Part shown: positions 8,963 to 17,267 of the stretch, piece after piece
Numbering within the stretch: the stretch's first letter is position 1
Layout: every line of letters starts with the position of its first letter
DNA from: Terriglobia bacterium
Lineage (GTDB): Bacteria > Acidobacteriota > Terriglobia > JAIQFV01
DNA: 38,899 bases
Direction: 5' to 3'
NCBI GenBank assembly: GCA_020072965.1
Contig: JAIQFY010000050.1
Location: 1 to 38,899 of the forward strand
Notes under the pieces: generated by a model
The model's database searches: none
What the model was told of the DNA's origin: nothing
What the model saw: only the letters and a program-made list of their open reading frames with translations
Program-made: the position numbers and the translations under genes

Positions 8963-9757
8963 TCAGGCCGTATAACCGCCATCGACCACCAGGTCAGTCC
9001 CGGTGATATAGGATGACTCATCGGACGCAAGGAACATGACTGCCTGCGCGATCTCCGCCGGCTCGGCGAAGCGTTTCAACGGAACGGTGTCGACGGGCGC
9101 GTTCCACGGTTCGGAACGAGCGACTTCAGCCCAGTTCGGCATGTTGCTCCACATCGGCGTCCGGACTCCGCCCGGGGAAATCGAATTAATCCGTATGTTG
9201 TCACCTCTTTGGATGCATTCAAGGGCGGCCGTTTTCGAAAAATGTATGACCCCCGCTTTGCTGGCGCAGTAAGCGCTCGCGCCGGGTGAGGCCTTGATCC
9301 CGGAGGCCGACGCCACGTTGATGATGCTTCCACGTCGGTTCTGCTGCATCGATTTGATACCGGCACAGGTTCCCAGGAAAATGCTGTCCAAATTGACGGC
9401 CATGACATGACGCCACTCCTCGAGCGTCATCTCCGTGATCGCCTTGGCAAAAGAAATACCGGCGCTCTGAACAAGGACATCCGGGGGTCCCCAGGTCTGC
9501 TCCAAAAATTGAATGGTCTGATGCCAGTCTGCGTCCGAAGTAACATCGAGGCGACGGGCCAGCGCGATTCCACCCGCGGCAGTAATCGTCTCCGTTGTTT
9601 GAATCGCGCCTGACTCATCAAGGTCAGCGACAACCACCCTGGCCCCCTCTTTCGCAAGTAGAATCGCCACGGCCTGACCTATCCCGGACGCCCCACCCGT
9701 AACCAGGGCCACTTTGTCCTCCACACGTCCGCGCATCTTGTTGTCAATTGGATTCAT
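8963..9757 (-). CDS. SDR family NAD(P)-dependent oxidoreductase
   Basis: A classical short-chain dehydrogenase/reductase. It has the TGGASGIGQ dinucleotide loop, an aspartate after the second strand (VVVADLDES, favouring NAD), the catalytic serine in INVASASG and YCASK with the catalytic tyrosine and lysine. The C-terminus has the usual SPGGVRTPM and SSYITGTDLVVDGGYTA. Length is about 264 aa from ATG 9757. An in-frame TTG at 9829 would add 24 residues directly against the stop of the upstream ICMT-like gene, and ATG 9736 would shorten it by seven; the choice among these is uncertain. It is probably co-transcribed with the upstream gene. The substrate is unknown (3-oxoacyl-ACP or alcohol/sugar). 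Confidence 0.9.
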   Translation of the reverse strand: MNPIDNKMRGRVEDKVALVTGGASGIGQAVAILLAKEGARVVVADLDESGAIQTTETITAAGGIALARRLDVTSDADWHQTIQFLEQTWGPPDVLVQSAGISFAKAITEMTLEEWRHVMAVNLDSIFLGTCAGIKSMQQNRRGSIINVASASGIKASPGASAYCASKAGVIHFSKTAALECIQRGDNIRINSISPGGVRTPMWSNMPNWAEVARSEPWNAPVDTVPLKRFAEPAEIAQAVMFLASDESSYITGTDLVVDGGYTA

Positions 9758-9829
9758 CTTTGAGGCCTTTTGTTCTCCCGAAGGCTCCGGCGGTTCGGTC
9801 CGAGTGAGTGAACCCGGTTCGAAAGGCAA

Positions 9830-10339
9830 TCACCGGCCGATGTGATCCTGTACGTTTATGTACCCCCTCATCCGTGGAACCCACCGCGGCACGGAACGAC
9901 AATAGCGATCATAGGACTCCCTGAACTTTCGCCTCAGAATCGGCTCCTCATAAATCAGAACGAACAAGTGAAAAAAAATAAACGCAATGGCGGCGTATTC
10001 GAATAAAATCCGCGCCCTGAAAAAAACGGCTTCTCCCAGGACAACGAGCGCCACACCGATATACATCGGATTGCGCACATAACGATAAAGTCCCCGCACC
10101 ACGAGCTCCTTTGGCGGATCTACGGGCGCCGGAGTACCCCGGCCCTTAATGGCAAAGTCCAAGGCACATCGAAGGTAGACCAGCGCTCCACCGATTATTG
10201 GTAGAACACCGAAGTATCGCAGGATGCCCAAATTCATCGGCGGAACGTGGGTCCGCGAGGAAAGCAGGTAGTACGGGACCAGGATCGTCACCGTCCCGGG
10301 CCCGAGCACAGTAAATAGAGCTGTTTTGAACAGTACCAT
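9830..10339 (-). CDS. Isoprenylcysteine carboxyl methyltransferase-like membrane protein
   Basis: The product is a 169-aa integral membrane protein with the ICMT/PEMT hallmark near its C-terminus: GLYRYVRNPMYIGVALVVLGEA, then a hydrophobic hairpin and EEPILRRKFRESYDRYCRSVPRWVP. This segment binds S-adenosylmethionine in the family. Bacterial members methylate lipids or small molecules rather than prenylated proteins; the substrate here is unknown. About four hydrophobic segments are visible. ATG 10339 is preferred over the TTG at 10354 because GGTGG is correctly spaced before it. The stop codon is immediately followed by possible starts for the SDR gene, suggesting an operon. Confidence 0.88.
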   Translation of the reverse strand: MVLFKTALFTVLGPGTVTILVPYYLLSSRTHVPPMNLGILRYFGVLPIIGGALVYLRCALDFAIKGRGTPAPVDPPKELVVRGLYRYVRNPMYIGVALVVLGEAVFFRARILFEYAAIAFIFFHLFVLIYEEPILRRKFRESYDRYCRSVPRWVPRMRGYINVQDHIGR

Positions 10340-10571
10340 GCATCCACCAGACAAAAATCGTTCAAGGAATTGCAGTCAATTCCCGTTGAACTGGAGTTCA
10401 TATGGCTCTCTTGCTCTTCCAAGCACAGCGTCTTAACCCAAAGACCGCAGAGACAGGTCAATCCTTCTGAAGAGAGTCGATCTCTTGCATCCGGGGCGCC
10501 GAAGACCGGCTTTCGCCAAGTATTCCCTGAAACTTTGGCGCCCCTTCATGGACATAAGTTCCGTGTAAACC

Positions 10572-11111
10572 CTATCTGCCGAGTAATCTCGCCATCAGCG
10601 TGACCCCTACGATGAGACAGAAGGGTGCCGTCAATGAACCCGAAAAGTACCGCTGCTGAATGATACAAATCACAAGATGGCCGATCCCGTTTCCAATCCC
10701 TCCAATGAGGGCGAAGAAAAAAACAATGAGGTAGGCAAGTCGGGTTTTAATAGAAACCCCGAGGGCAGCGAGAACGAAAATCGAGAGCCAAACCAGATTG
10801 AACACAACAAATTGCCGGTCGCTCCACCGGTATCCAAACAGGGCGCGAAACCCCTGCTGAAAACCGGTCACGTATTCCTCACAAAAGTGAAGACATTGGA
10901 TGGAGAGACCGAGGAGGTAAACCGGGAGGATGGCAGCAGGTTCGTTCTTCCAACGGATGCAGGCCCATAGTCCATAGGCGATTACAAGGCCCAGGCTGAG
11001 CAAATTCGTGGCTTGTCCCATCAGCCGGAGATGAAGATAGAGCGCGACAACGACGCAGACTGCGCCCAACAGTCGATCGCGCCAAGTAAGATATCTTTGA
11101 GGGTCTGACAT
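10572..11111 (-). CDS. HXXEE domain membrane protein
   Basis: A 179-aa membrane protein with about five hydrophobic segments. It carries the signature of the HXXEE family: HFCEEYVTGF in the third helix region, then GNGIGHLV and YFSGSLTAPF before the last helix. These conserved histidine, glutamate and asparagine residues suggest a metal- or substrate-binding site within the membrane, but no function is established for the family. The start codon ATG 11111 has only a weak ribosome site. A 230-bp stretch without a gene separates it from the ICMT-like gene on the same strand. Confidence 0.78.
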   Translation of the reverse strand: MSDPQRYLTWRDRLLGAVCVVVALYLHLRLMGQATNLLSLGLVIAYGLWACIRWKNEPAAILPVYLLGLSIQCLHFCEEYVTGFQQGFRALFGYRWSDRQFVVFNLVWLSIFVLAALGVSIKTRLAYLIVFFFALIGGIGNGIGHLVICIIQQRYFSGSLTAPFCLIVGVTLMARLLGR

Positions 11112-11248
11112 CAGCCCAAAGTTTCATAAGGGTTGTTGACCGCGTGCCAAGTAGGATTGGCAGCCAAGGATCTCGCCGCGGCGGATCAAACAGACATCAA
11201 TCCGCCGCAGCAAACAGGAGCGATCTTTACCTTCCCGCGCCGAGATTG

Positions 11249-11704
11249 TTATTGTCGCGGTTCAAGGACAATCTCGCGGGCGAGTCTGTCTCCCAGGACT
11301 TCTCGCATATCGGCCCGGTCCTTGTAACCTTGCATCTGCTTCTGGTCATCACCGATCAAGCGTTGAGCCATGGCATCGGCCTTCGGCTCATTTGCCTCCA
11401 TAGTCGCCAAATCCTTGTATTCGGTCATGAGCAACAGGTTCCAATCTCCGCCGCTATGCCCCTCCGTGGACAAGACCTTATAGGAAAGAATCATCCCTTC
11501 CTTTTTCAAGGCTTCCTGTTCCTTCTTCCATCCGGTCGCGAGGTAATTCAAGTAACCCGCATCCATTCCCGGTTTCACGCGGATGAAAGCAATGTTCCAC
11601 ACTGAGCCGTTCCGGTAGGGACGACTCATTTGAGCGTAGACCGAGATGCAAAGCAAGACCAGTGACGCCATCACGGCAGCAATGACGATACGCTTGATTT
11701 TCAT
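11249..11704 (-). CDS. Secreted small protein, possible dimeric alpha-beta barrel fold
   Basis: The 151-aa product begins with a clear signal peptide (MKIKRIVIAAVMASLVLLCISVYAQ, cleaved near residue 25). The mature part has the pattern of NIPSNAP/antibiotic-monooxygenase-like ferredoxin folds: strand VWNIAFIRVKPGMDAGY, helix, strand MILSYKVLSTEG, and strand WNLLLMTEYKD followed by a long charged helix. It ends ARE-IVLEPRQ, a second short strand. The function is unknown; similar exported proteins are common in Acidobacteriota. The ribosome site AAGGAGATAGG supports the start. It is the first minus-strand gene before a 500-bp divergent intergenic region. Confidence 0.72.
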   Translation of the reverse strand: MKIKRIVIAAVMASLVLLCISVYAQMSRPYRNGSVWNIAFIRVKPGMDAGYLNYLATGWKKEQEALKKEGMILSYKVLSTEGHSGGDWNLLLMTEYKDLATMEANEPKADAMAQRLIGDDQKQMQGYKDRADMREVLGDRLAREIVLEPRQ

Positions 11705-12208
11705 ACCTATCTCCTTACCCTATTGAGGGTTGTTTAAGGTTGATCCTGCGAAAACTCAGAGTGGTTCCGAAACCACCGACCTGTGTTGTCAGTGACCGCC
11801 TCGACCTTGTATGAGGCCAACTTCCCCGTTTATGAATCTATGATCTAAATCCTTATGGATCTTTACCGGAGCCCTCGAGCCGGCACACACCTGATGGCCA
11901 GGCGGAAGGGCCAGGCAGCTCGCGCAAACCACAGGCCCCGCTGCGGCGGAAGACAGCTGCTTTCTTTTATCGTGTCCCTATTGTGAGGGGAATCGCAGAA
12001 ATGTCAACGATTAAGTCTCGTATCGATGGGGGGGTGTTTCAACGGACCGGAAGGAGGGCAGGGGCCGATGGCAGGAAGGGCCTGAGGGAATTCTCCTTCC
12101 CCTGCGTTCCAAGGATTGGAAGGAGTGCCGGCCATCCGGTGCAGAAAAAATACTCGACAACCTTTTGGTCTCTTGCCATGATGAGCCGCGTTGAAGGAGA
12201 CCGGTCCA
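11705..12208. other. Divergent intergenic region, 504 bp
   Basis: No convincing gene is visible. The region must contain the promoters of both the leftward secreted-protein gene and the rightward AAA ATPase gene. A short perfect hairpin, GTGGTT-CCGA-AACCAC, lies at 11761-11776. The stretch 12020-12110 is G-rich with repeated GGAAGGA/GGGCAGGGG words. No recognisable riboswitch or RNA gene is seen. Confidence 0.4.
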
Positions 12209-13705
12209 GTGAGTCAGAACACGCGTGTCGGCGACGTCAAGGCGTTGGTACTTTCATTCCATCCGGTCATTGTGATCGAGACCTTGGAGGAGGAGCGTGC
12301 CCGTTCACTCCTTTCCGCCGTGGCAGGTCAACTCCGGATGACCCTCTTTGAATGGTCGGTGACACGGGGGCTGACCCGTGCCGAGGAGCCCAACGTCCTC
12401 AATCGAATGACTGCCAATCCGCTCGCCCTGCTTCAGCACATCAGCGGACTGCGTCTGAAGGCCGTTTTTCTCCTGAAGGATTTTTCACCCCACTTCAGTG
12501 ATCCCGCTGTGGCCCGTCAGTTTCGGGAGTTGGCGGACTATTTCATTCAGACGCGCTCCACGGTGGTTTTGAGCGGCGAGACCGTTTCCCTGCCGAGCGA
12601 GATCGAGGCGGCCGCAGTTCGTTATAAACTTCAGCTCCCTGACCGCGATGAATTGGAGGAAGTCGTGAAGAATGTCCTGCAATCGCTCGGGGGCGACTCC
12701 TTTGGCGCGTCCGAGTTGGGGCCGGCTGATCGTGACGCGCTGTTCAACGCTCTGCATGGCCTGACTTCCAACCAAGCCCGGCAGGCCGTAACCTATGCCA
12801 TTGTCAAGGATCGAACACTCACCGCCAAAGCCCTCCCGGAAATCCTGGAGCGGAAGGTGCAGTTGGTCCGGGAAGGCGGCCTCCTCGAGTATTATCCGGA
12901 GAAGGACAACCGCTATGAACTGGGCGGATTTGCCAACCTGAAAGGCTGGCTCGGGCGCGTCCGGGTCGGGTTCACCCCGGAGGCGCGCGCCATGAACCTC
13001 AGCGCCCCCAAAGGCATCTTGATTGTCGGGGTTCCCGGATGCGGCAAATCACTGGCCGCCAAAGTGATCGCGCGGGAGTGGAAACTCCCCCTCTTGAAAC
13101 TGGATGCCGGCAGCCTCTTCGACAAGTACATTGGTGAATCGGAAAAGAACTTCCGCAAAGCAATCACTATGGCGGAATCGATGGCGCCGGTCGTCTTCTG
13201 GATTGATGAAATCGAGAAAAGCATCGCCACGACCGCTGGAAGCGGGGAGGCCGATGGCGGGTTGAGCCGGCGTCTATTTGGCGAGTTCTTGACCTGGCTC
13301 CAGGAAAAACGGGAGGAGGTCTTTGTGGTCGCCACCGCCAATGATCTCTCGGTCCTTCCGCCGGAACTCCTGCGCAAAGGCCGATTCGACGAAATCTTCT
13401 TCGTGGATCTTCCCAACCGGGAGGAGCGGGAGGCGATCTTCAAAATTCATCTCTCTGCCCGCGAGCAAGACGCCTCCCGGTTTGATTTGAGCCCGCTTCT
13501 CGAGGCGACCGAGGGGTTCAGCGGGGCTGAGATCGAGCAGGTCGTCGTCGCGGCCATCTATCGATGCCTCAGCCTGAAGCGCCCCCTCGATACATCCCTG
13601 CTCCTCGAAGAAATCAAGCAGACTGTCCCTCTCTCCGTGACGCGCCGTGAGGAAATCGAACACCTGCGCGAAACCGCCAGCGGACGGTTTGTCAGTGTAC
13701 GCTAA
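12209..13705 (+). CDS. Ycf46-like AAA+ ATPase
   Basis: A 498-aa single-ring AAA+ ATPase. The N-terminal 230 residues resemble a degenerate ATPase-like domain of the kind found in Ycf46 proteins (LSFHPVIVIETLEEERARSLL...LRLKAVFLLKDFSPHF). The C-terminal part has Walker A GVPGCGKS, Walker B VVFWIDEIEK, sensor 1 VVATAND, and arginine-bearing LLRKGRFDEIFFVDLPNREER. In cyanobacteria Ycf46 has been linked to photosynthesis and carbon uptake; in other bacteria its role is unknown. GTG 12209 is preferred because AAGGAGA lies eight bases upstream; a TTG at 12191 would add six residues. It is followed at 87 bp by a DinB gene in the same direction. Confidence 0.9.
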   Translation: MSQNTRVGDVKALVLSFHPVIVIETLEEERARSLLSAVAGQLRMTLFEWSVTRGLTRAEEPNVLNRMTANPLALLQHISGLRLKAVFLLKDFSPHFSDPAVARQFRELADYFIQTRSTVVLSGETVSLPSEIEAAAVRYKLQLPDRDELEEVVKNVLQSLGGDSFGASELGPADRDALFNALHGLTSNQARQAVTYAIVKDRTLTAKALPEILERKVQLVREGGLLEYYPEKDNRYELGGFANLKGWLGRVRVGFTPEARAMNLSAPKGILIVGVPGCGKSLAAKVIAREWKLPLLKLDAGSLFDKYIGESEKNFRKAITMAESMAPVVFWIDEIEKSIATTAGSGEADGGLSRRLFGEFLTWLQEKREEVFVVATANDLSVLPPELLRKGRFDEIFFVDLPNREEREAIFKIHLSAREQDASRFDLSPLLEATEGFSGAEIEQVVVAAIYRCLSLKRPLDTSLLLEEIKQTVPLSVTRREEIEHLRETASGRFVSVR

Positions 13706-13792
13706 CGAAGGACTTTCACCACCGAGACGCCAAGACTCAGAGAAACATCTTCAAGAGTATCGACAGGACCGATTTAGCGAGAGGAGGAATCC

Positions 13793-14269
13793 ATGCAAGA
13801 CTCCGTTCTTCGCAAGAACATCATCGCGTTACTTGAGGGCGGGCAAGCGTATGTTACTGTCAGGAAGTCGCTGGCAGGAATTAAGGCCAAGAACCGAAAC
13901 GTCCGGCCTCGGCCCGAGGTCCGCTCTGTCTGGGAACAGTTAGAACATATGCGCATCGCCCAGGAAGATATCCTGCGGTATACCCTGGATCCCAAATGGA
14001 AATCTCCCCAGTGGCCCGAGGGCTATTGGCCAGACAGCAAGAAACGCCTGACCGACGCCTTGTGGACCGCCGCCACAAAGGACTTCTTTGCGGACCTCAA
14101 AGAGCTCATGAACCTGGTTAGGAACCCTCGTACAGATCTGACCGCAGAAATTCCGCACGGGGAGGGACGAACGTATCTCCGCCAAGTCCTTCTCACCGCG
14201 GATCACAACGCATATCACACGGGACAGATTGTGGCGATCCGTAAGATGCTGGGCGACTGGCCGGATTGA
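13793..14269 (+). CDS. DinB family protein
   Basis: The 158-aa product fits the DinB/YfiT-like four-helix bundle. The predicted metal-binding histidines are H52 in VWEQLEHMRIAQ, and H138 and H142 in LLTADHNAYHTGQIVAIRK; the His-x3-His pair on the last helix is the family hallmark. Members of this large family include thiol transferases (bacillithiol, mycothiol) and proteins of unknown role; which applies here cannot be told. GAGGAGG is six bases before the ATG, a strong ribosome site. It sits between the AAA ATPase and the acetamidase gene, all rightward. Confidence 0.88.
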   Translation: MQDSVLRKNIIALLEGGQAYVTVRKSLAGIKAKNRNVRPRPEVRSVWEQLEHMRIAQEDILRYTLDPKWKSPQWPEGYWPDSKKRLTDALWTAATKDFFADLKELMNLVRNPRTDLTAEIPHGEGRTYLRQVLLTADHNAYHTGQIVAIRKMLGDWPD

Positions 14270-14317
14270 TGCAAGAGATCAGAAGTCGGAAGTCGGAGGT
14301 CAGAAGGGGGGGCACAA

Positions 14318-15382
14318 ATGAATCGACGCTCAATTCTATTACTGTGTGTATTCATGATCACCGCCGGTGGTATCGCCCGAACCAGTGACAGTCCAAGCGG
14401 CGCCATAGGCAAAGAATATACCCTCAAACCCTCACCCAAGACTATTGCTTGGGGATATTACGATGCCAGTACCCCTCCGGTCCTCCGTGTCAAATCGGGC
14501 GATGCGGTCGAAGTTCAAACTCTGATTACCTCAAGTCCGGCCAGGCTTGAAGGGGCGGGGCTCGAACCTGCCATGGTCGAACCTGCGCTGCGGGAAATTT
14601 TCAAGGAGGTCACCAACAAGGGACCGGGTGGGCATATCCTGACGGGGCCGGTCTACGTTGAGGGCGCTGAGCCCGGAGATGTATTGGAGGTCCGCATTCT
14701 ATCGATCAAACTTGCCATTCCGTATGCGTACAATGGATTCAGACCCGGCAGCGGCTTTCTTCCGGAGGATTTTCCTTACGCTCGAATGAAAATCATCCCG
14801 CTCGATGAGCAACGGATGGTCGCTCGGTTCACTGAGGGAATCGAGATCCCCTTGCGGCCCTTTTTCGGCAGCATCGGAGTGGCCCCTCCGGAAGTTTCGG
14901 GTCGAATCAGCAGCGCCCCTCCCTGGATACATGCCGGCAACCTCGATAACAAGGAGCTGGTGGCCGGAACCACCCTCTTCGTGCCCGTTCACGCCCGCGG
15001 GGCCCTCTTCCTGGCGGGGGATGGGCACGCCGCCCAGGGCAATGGCGAGGTGGATATCACGGCCCTGGAGACTTCGCTGGTAGGAAGATTTCAACTCGTC
15101 GTCCGCAAAGATCTTCATCTGCGCTGGCCTCGCGCCGAGACGCCCACGCATTTCATTACCATGGGGATCCACGAAGACTTGAACGAGGCCACGAAAATGG
15201 CGGTACGGGAAATGATCGACTTCCTGGTCACTGAAAAACACCTCACCCGCGACGAAGCCTACATGCTCGCCAGTGCCGCCGCCGACCTGAGTATCACGCA
15301 ACTGGTGGACGGCAACAAGGGCGTTCACGCCATGATTCCCAAGGCGATCTTTACCAGAGGTGAAAAACAAAAGCCCTTTTAA
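14318..15382 (+). CDS. Secreted acetamidase/formamidase family protein
   Basis: A zinc-type amide hydrolase family member (FmdA/AmdA), 354 aa. It starts with a signal peptide (MNRRSILLLCVFMITAGGIA), so unlike classical cytosolic formamidases it should act outside the cytoplasm. Family landmarks are HILTGPVYVEGAEPGDVLEV, FGSIGVAPPE, the metal-site-like DGHAAQGNGEVDITALE and C-terminal MGIHEDLNEATKMAVREMIDF, with AYMLASAAADLSITQLVDG near the end. The substrate is probably a short amide but is not determined. The ribosome site AGGGGGG precedes the ATG. Its stop codon abuts the left inverted repeat that brackets the next gene. Confidence 0.92.
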   Translation: MNRRSILLLCVFMITAGGIARTSDSPSGAIGKEYTLKPSPKTIAWGYYDASTPPVLRVKSGDAVEVQTLITSSPARLEGAGLEPAMVEPALREIFKEVTNKGPGGHILTGPVYVEGAEPGDVLEVRILSIKLAIPYAYNGFRPGSGFLPEDFPYARMKIIPLDEQRMVARFTEGIEIPLRPFFGSIGVAPPEVSGRISSAPPWIHAGNLDNKELVAGTTLFVPVHARGALFLAGDGHAAQGNGEVDITALETSLVGRFQLVVRKDLHLRWPRAETPTHFITMGIHEDLNEATKMAVREMIDFLVTEKHLTRDEAYMLASAAADLSITQLVDGNKGVHAMIPKAIFTRGEKQKPF

Positions 15383-15944
15383 CAAGGATCGACAGGGTTG
15401 ACAGGATTAAGAATTAGAATAGAATTTGACCGGCCCTTAACTACCCCCACCTCCATTGGATCATCCATGTCATGTCTCTACTATATGAAGAGGTAACGGG
15501 TAAGATTTTGGAGGCCTCTTTCGAAGTAATTAATGAACTCGGCGCTGGCTTTCTGGAGGGGGTCTATGAGAAGGCACTGACCATTGCGCTTCGAGAGAAA
15601 GCGCTGAATATACAGGTGCAGGTTCCACTGAAGGTCATTTTTCGAGGGCATTGCGTGGGCGAGTACTACGCCGATCTTCTCGTTGAGGACAAGGTGATTG
15701 TGGAACTTAAGGCAGTCAAGGCGCTGGCCCCCGAACATCTAGCTCAGGTAATCAACTATTTGAGAGCTACAAGCATCAAGGTAGGACTCTTGATCAACTT
15801 CGGTCACCCAAAGCTTGAATACAGGCGATTATTCGGGCCTGAAGCGAATCTGGGACAGAATATCCAGGATAGGCAAGATTGTGGTCATGGGTAAGATTCT
15901 AATTTAGGTTCTAATTTATCCTGAAGATCCTGCCTATCCTTGTT
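15381..15944. repeat. Inverted repeat pair bracketing the GxxExxY gene
   Basis: AACAAGGAT at 15381-15389 is matched exactly in inverse by ATCCTTGTT at 15936-15944. The match extends imperfectly inward for about 35 bp (left arm 15381-15417, right arm about 15911-15944), with both arms made of degenerate ACAGGAT/GGCAGGAT words and ending in ATTAG/CTAAT. A shorter perfect pair, AGGATAGGCA at 15866-15875 and TGCCTATCCT at 15931-15940, is nested at the right side. The pair encloses only the GxxExxY gene. Confidence 0.6.
15472..15894 (+). CDS. GxxExxY protein (predicted PD-(D/E)XK nuclease fold)
   Basis: A 140-aa protein carrying the motif that names the family, G-x-x-E-x-x-Y, within GAGFLEGVYEKAL near residue 25. 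The downstream core has YYADLLVEDKVIVELKA, where D and E-x-K are the catalytic residues of a PD-(D/E)XK nuclease fold, then AQVINYLRAT and VGLLINFG. The biological role is not established. It stands alone between the acetamidase gene and the convergent diguanylate cyclase gene, bracketed by inverted repeats. The ribosome site is poor, and the 3' end runs into the right-hand repeat, so the last residues (GQNIQDRQDCGHG) are repeat-encoded. Confidence 0.9.
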   Translation: MSLLYEEVTGKILEASFEVINELGAGFLEGVYEKALTIALREKALNIQVQVPLKVIFRGHCVGEYYADLLVEDKVIVELKAVKALAPEHLAQVINYLRATSIKVGLLINFGHPKLEYRRLFGPEANLGQNIQDRQDCGHG

Positions 15945-15962
15945 AACTTTGCCCTTAATTAA

Positions 15963-16862
15963 TCAAATCGAAATCCGGTTTCTACCGCCTGTCTTGCTCT
16001 TATACAGAAGCTCATCCGCACGCTTCACCAGGGTGACCACGGTATCTTCCCGACGCGCCAACGTCGCCCCAATGGACACGGTCACTCGAAGCATTTTCTT
16101 CCCCACCGGGATACTTGAGTGTTCCACCAGGAACCGGAATTTGTTGGCGATTCCGAACAGTTGGTCCTCCTTCACGTTCACCACGATACCGAAGAACTCC
16201 TCCCCGCCCCACCGCCCGATAAAATCGAATGAACGCAGGTTCGTGAGGAGGGTCCGGGAGATGACCTTCAGAACCTGGTCACCCATGTCATGGCCATAGG
16301 TATCGTTGACTTGTTTAAAGTTATCGATATCAAAAAAAAGGACCGCGAAGGGCCATCCGTAACGTTGCAGCTCATTCAAGCGCCCTTCCAGGATCATTTC
16401 CGTGTAACGGCGGTTTCCAACGCCGGTCAGCGGATCGAGGAATGCCACTTTCTCCAACTCTACAATCCGTTGATTGGCAGCGACCCGGAAGGAATTCTCG
16501 CTGAAGACTTCGATGGCTCCCACGACTTTTCCGTCGGCATCGTGGAGGGGGGTCACGCGGACCTGAACCGGAACCCGGTGGCCCATCTTATGGTGGAGGT
16601 AGATAGCCGCCTCGCGCATTTCCCCGTCCTGGATGGTCTTTCCCAGAGGGCATCCCGCAAGACACAGCAGATTGCCGAAGTCATCCACATGCCGGAGCAT
16701 GTTTTCCGCACAGCTGCGGCCCACCACTTCCGCCTTCATATACCCCGTAATGCGCTCCGCTCCCCGATTCCAGTAGGTGATCTTTTTCTCACAGTCAACG
16801 AAATAGACCCCGTCATACAGGTTATCCAACAGATCTTTAAAGAACCTGTTCGCCTCAGTCAT
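15963..16862 (-). CDS. PAS domain diguanylate cyclase (GGDEF)
   Basis: Makes the second messenger cyclic di-GMP from GTP. A PAS sensor domain covers about residues 5-125 (FFKDLLDNLYDGVYFVDCEKKITYWNRGAERITGY...). It is joined by the usual short helix to a GGDEF domain starting at DPLTGVGNRRY. The active site reads GGEEF, an active variant. The product-inhibition site RxxD is present as RSFD, five residues before it. No membrane segment is seen, so the protein is cytosolic. ATG 16862 is preferred because AGAAAGG precedes it and the PAS domain follows at once; a GTG at 16934 would add 24 residues. The signal is unknown; a PAS cysteine cluster (CAENMLRHVDDFGNLLCLAGC) could bind metal. Confidence 0.92.
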   Translation of the reverse strand: MTEANRFFKDLLDNLYDGVYFVDCEKKITYWNRGAERITGYMKAEVVGRSCAENMLRHVDDFGNLLCLAGCPLGKTIQDGEMREAAIYLHHKMGHRVPVQVRVTPLHDADGKVVGAIEVFSENSFRVAANQRIVELEKVAFLDPLTGVGNRRYTEMILEGRLNELQRYGWPFAVLFFDIDNFKQVNDTYGHDMGDQVLKVISRTLLTNLRSFDFIGRWGGEEFFGIVVNVKEDQLFGIANKFRFLVEHSSIPVGKKMLRVTVSIGATLARREDTVVTLVKRADELLYKSKTGGRNRISI

Positions 16863-17267
16863 TTCAGCCTTTCTTTGGCCTCCAGTCGATTCAGCCGGGG
16901 AGAACAATTCAGAAAGGATCCATCGCCGATCCACCCCGAAAGGATTTCCAGCGGGAATACCGGGTCCGGATCACTTGCAGGATGGTTCACCCCAGTCGGC
17001 GGGCAAATCAAGAGGGCGATTCATTCTACCGTAGGGACGGCGCTGTGCTCTAGTACTTTCACGTCTTCCTGGCTGGTCACGGAGCTCGAAGCCCATTGAA
17101 ATTTTGGCCAGGACGGGTGTATGGTTCACCGCTTCGCTTCACCAGCAATGACTAACGCGGGGCGTGCAACCTCAAATCGTATCATTTCTGAAACCCGAAC
17201 TTCCATTGCCACGTAACGAGTTGTAGCATTCTGGAATTAACCCCGCTGGACCTGAACGGAGAAAACC
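16863..17267. other. Divergent intergenic region
   Basis: No gene is seen between the leftward diguanylate cyclase and the rightward protease. A promoter-like pair, TTGAAA at 17096-17101 and TATGGT at 17120-17125 with an 18-base spacer, points toward the protease gene, but such a match can occur by chance. The left 70 bp could code for a longer N-terminus of the diguanylate cyclase. Confidence 0.3.
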
